64,000 nucleotides of DNA from Pyrrhosoma nymphula (taxonomy: Eukaryota; Arthropoda; Insecta; Odonata; Coenagrionidae), in NCBI GenBank assembly GCA_963573305.1, contig OY754327.1, forward strand, positions 184,520,386 through 184,584,385, written 5' to 3'. This document shows positions 61,620-64,000 of the stretch, in pieces. Position 1 is the first letter of the stretch; every line of letters begins with the position of its first letter. The notes beneath the pieces are model-generated. The model worked only from the letters and a program-made list of their open reading frames with translations, searched no databases and was not told the DNA's origin. The translations under genes were made by a program, and so were the position numbers.

Positions 61620-61830
61620 CATTGCAATTGCACAAATTATGTGGTGCACGCAGTCACGCACACGGGTGTGAAGTTATACACCGAAGACGGTGAAATTCGC
61701 CTTGAAAAAATCATCCCGCTGAAATTCACGGTGAATTATATGGCTAGGTTGTGCAACTGCCTAACACAACAGGCCGGCAATTAGGAGATCCGGGTTCGAA
61801 TCCCGGTCAAGTCAAATGATTTTTTGTGGC
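61620..61830 (+). mobile_element. tRNA-like SINE, family 2, copy 3
   Basis: Box B GGTTCGAATCC at 61793-61803, followed by CGGTCAAGTCAAATGATTTT. Upstream, CACAAATTATGTGGTGCACG and CCGAAGACGGTGAAATTCG parallel 37190-37260. The box A region (GGCTAGGTTGTGCAACTGCC) is less tRNA-like than the 37-kb copy. Confidence 0.65.
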
Positions 61831-62155
61831 GAATATCACCGTATTTGGTGTAAACCATCTCAAATTCTTGATAGAGACTGCTAGGGAAAGACGTGCGAAA
61901 TGTTGCAGAAAATCACCGTCGGTGACGCTGCCACTCTTTCGACGAAGTTTCGAGCGCTCATTCTACTCTGTGCCTGAACCTTATTCGAGCGACCAACGCA
62001 CATCCTTCACGATGGAAAATATAGAGAAGTATTTTGTCTGCCACCTCTTGATGACACGTTCTGCCGAGGGAATGAAACTGAAAATGAACGAGAATTTTTT
62101 AACATCACGCCAATAACTCCTTATGTCATTTCGAAATATCAAATGCGTTATTTAA

Positions 62156-62414
62156 AATTGTGTTTTAAAAATGGAAAAGGTTGTAAGTGCCAGAAACTAA
62201 AATTTTCAGAATTCAATAAAATAAGCTTCAACCCCGCACGGCTCTTGCACGGTGCTGACATCTTCCGACTGCTCTACAAACTAGGGAAAAATTTTCTGAC
62301 ACTTAATACCTTGTCTATCTTATTACGCCTGGCTTGTACTTCACCTTTCACCGAAAAAGTCATTTTTTTATTTTTTTTGGCACTTACATCCTTTTCCATT
62401 TTTACTACACAATT
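62156..62414. mobile_element. internally deleted derivative of the 829-bp TIR element
   Basis: 259 bp sharing both ends with 25421-26249 in reverse orientation. The left part (AAAAATGGAAAAGG ... AATAAAATAAG) equals the right end of the longer copy. At 62226/62227 it joins directly to the CTTCAACCCCGCACGGCTC segment, skipping about 570 bp. Classic MITE formation by internal deletion. Confidence 0.85.
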
Positions 62415-62995
62415 GACACATTTTGCATTTCCCCAGCCAAAATACTTAAAGGGGAGATTTAAAGTTGCGATGAGAATAAAAATAATCCGTATTGAAGATT
62501 TTACCTTCCCCAAAGTGCTATTCACGAACCAGGCCATTGGTATTCATTCTGGTGACTCCTAAATACTGTGTGTTAGTCAAAGCCGTAAAAATCGTTCCCG
62601 ACCATCGGAGGAAGGAAATATAGATGAAATGGAGATGATGCCTTCCCTTGCACGTTCTCTCATTCGCGAGCATACAGCAATTTGGGGAGGATGTTCGAAG
62701 CAGAGGTGGATGCTTTGGAATCTTGTTTTCTTTAGACATACTTAATACTTCAGCTGGAATCGCGTTACAAGAAGAGCTTCCTCGATCTTCTCTTGTTCTG
62801 CTGAACCCAATGAGACGGGGACGGGGCGAATACATCAGCACAACTTCTGATTACCCCTCCGTCCTCACCCAGCCATTCTAGTATAATGCAAGACTTTTTG
62901 TCGATATGAGGGTGGGAGATCATCTTTCGTTGCATTTAAGTTACCTGTGAGATCGTATTTTATTATTAATTCACTATATTATCACTTTATGGGCA
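62415..62995. other. unrecognised DNA
   Basis: A minus-strand frame at 62518-62841 (107 codons) matches nothing known. Probably chance. Confidence 0.3.
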
Positions 62996-62999
62996 AACA

Positions 63000-63623
63000 G
63001 TGGACCAAAAAGTTTCGTTTTTAGCGGTGAAAACAGCATGGAGTGCGGATGGAGACATTTTTTTCCCTATTTCCGGTTTATTTTATAAAATCATCCCTAA
63101 AGACATGATTGAGATTGGCTTTTTCCTTTACTGGAAGCAGATTCCAGTGATTTTGTGTTTCAGCAAGACGGGGCTCCCCCCCATCGGCACCTCTCATGTC
63201 GTGCTCATCTTAATGAGACCTTTCCACAAAGATGGATTGGTCGATTTGCAAGGCTCGCCCTTCATCTGTGGCCTCCGAGGTCACCTGATCTCACACTATG
63301 TGATTCTTTTGTGGGAATATGTCAAGGGTCAATTCTTTGTGCCGTCATTGCCTACTAACAGCGAGAGATTGAAAGCACGCATAACTTTGGCTGTGAAGAC
63401 AGTAACTGCTGACATGCTTCACAGAGTGTGGGAGGAATTAGAATATCGACTTGATATTGTTCGGGTTACTCAAGGAGGCTTTATTGACCCTTTTTTATAT
63501 ATTTTTTCAACAAAAATAGAGAATGTATCGGTCATTTTAAGAGGTCACGCAGCTCTGAAGCTTGTACCATTTGAAAAATACAGATCTTTGAAACCGACGC
63601 ATTCTATTGTAATCACCCTGTAG
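63000..63623 (+). pseudogene. Tc1/mariner-superfamily (IS630-like) transposase, C-terminal part
   Basis: One frame carries FQQDGAPPHRHLSCRAHLNE, WIGRFARLALHLWPPRSPDL and TLCDSF, which are the second and third catalytic blocks (QQDGAPPH and PRSPDLxxxD) of a Tc1/mariner-superfamily DDE/D transposase. A frameshift near 63310 moves the reading into the other frame, with EYVKGQFFVPSLPTN, LKARITLAVKTVTADMLHRV and YRLDIVRVTQGG. The long open frame at 63000-63623 supplies only this last part. The N-terminal DNA-binding domain and the first catalytic aspartate were not found. Inactive. Confidence 0.88.
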
Positions 63624-64000
63624 GTTGCAAAACGGAGAGATTCGTAAAATCACTTTTTCACCGGATAACAAGAATCCGCAATAGAACGGATGGATGTCTT
63701 TACGAAATAACTATTCTTGCTGGGTAGATTAGAATTGGTACTCTTGGTTAAAAAGATAATGATTATTCATCGAATAAAGACAGCAGAAGAGGATGGAAAC
63801 GTAGCAGAATCAATCGAAGAGAGATGGCAAGATATCAAAAGAGGAATTATGAACGCAGCTGAGAGGAGAAAGAAGGAAAACTGTGAATCGCAAGCAATGG
63901 TTTACACAGGGAATCCTGGACCTAATAGAGGGAAGGGGGTAAAGTAAATTGGACCGCAAAAAGGAAAATCGTCAATTCCTCCATCTGTATGTGTGAAGAG
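63624..64000. other. unrecognised DNA
   Basis: A 76-codon frame at 63717-63947 (ESIEERWQDIKRGIMNAAER) resembles the short linker seen in some LINE proteins (IEERWxxIKxxIxxAAxx), but it is too short to assign firmly. Confidence 0.35.

Overview
This is eukaryotic nuclear DNA, almost certainly from an arthropod and most likely an insect. It has no operons, no ribosome binding sites and no long intact host gene. It is filled with decayed transposable elements of kinds common in insect genomes: a BEL/Pao LTR retrotransposon, several LINE families, Penelope-like elements, tRNA-derived SINEs, and hAT, Harbinger and Tc1/mariner transposons. The species cannot be named from sequence alone. The background is AT-rich, interrupted by short CpG-rich and G-run-rich islands that could be promoters or 5' exons of a large gene, but no exon chain could be built. 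Nearly every recognisable coding stretch is a transposon fragment broken by stops, frameshifts or deletions, so almost all are annotated as pseudogenes or mobile elements.

Layout. 1-6 kb: a 555-bp TIR element (its sister is at 56.5 kb), a LINE C-terminal fragment (2.7-3.1 kb), a CR1/Jockey-like LINE 3' half (4.57-5.36 kb) and a 156-bp LINE 3' end with a 14-bp target duplication (5.68-5.87 kb). 6.6-9.95 kb: a BEL/Pao element with 5' LTR, leader, gag, protease and integrase start; reverse transcriptase and RNase H are deleted and the integrase is cut by an inserted LINE 3' end. 10-25 kb: mostly single-copy-looking DNA with CpG-rich islands, a LINE C-terminal remnant (15.6-16.2 kb) and a Harbinger transposase remnant (16.8-17.3 kb). 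25-30 kb: an 829-bp TIR element, a 12-bp minisatellite beside a hAT-like end, and a Penelope fold-back element that still holds the end of the Penelope protein.

30-42 kb: a SINE with target duplications, three more fold-back elements of Penelope type, a second Penelope coding end beside a perfect 38-bp palindrome, a second SINE family, an exact 75-bp tandem duplication and a minus-strand LINE (40.1-42.5 kb) split by one fold-back. 45.9-48.3 kb: a very large palindrome (arms about 0.8 kb) full of ACAACG-type motifs, ending on one side in a 155-167-bp tandem array. 48.9-53 kb: two minus-strand LINE fragments and a ZBED-type hAT transposase remnant. 56-64 kb: the sister TIR element, a hAT-type MITE with 8-bp target duplications, an internally deleted LINE, a SINE copy, a deleted derivative of the 25-kb TIR element, and a Tc1/mariner-superfamily transposase remnant.

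The most unusual content is the group of four inverted-repeat elements (28.8, 32.1, 37.9 and 41.6 kb) whose arms carry hammerhead-ribozyme-like cores, together with the giant fold-back at 45.9-48.3 kb. No host metabolic or regulatory gene system can be supported here.
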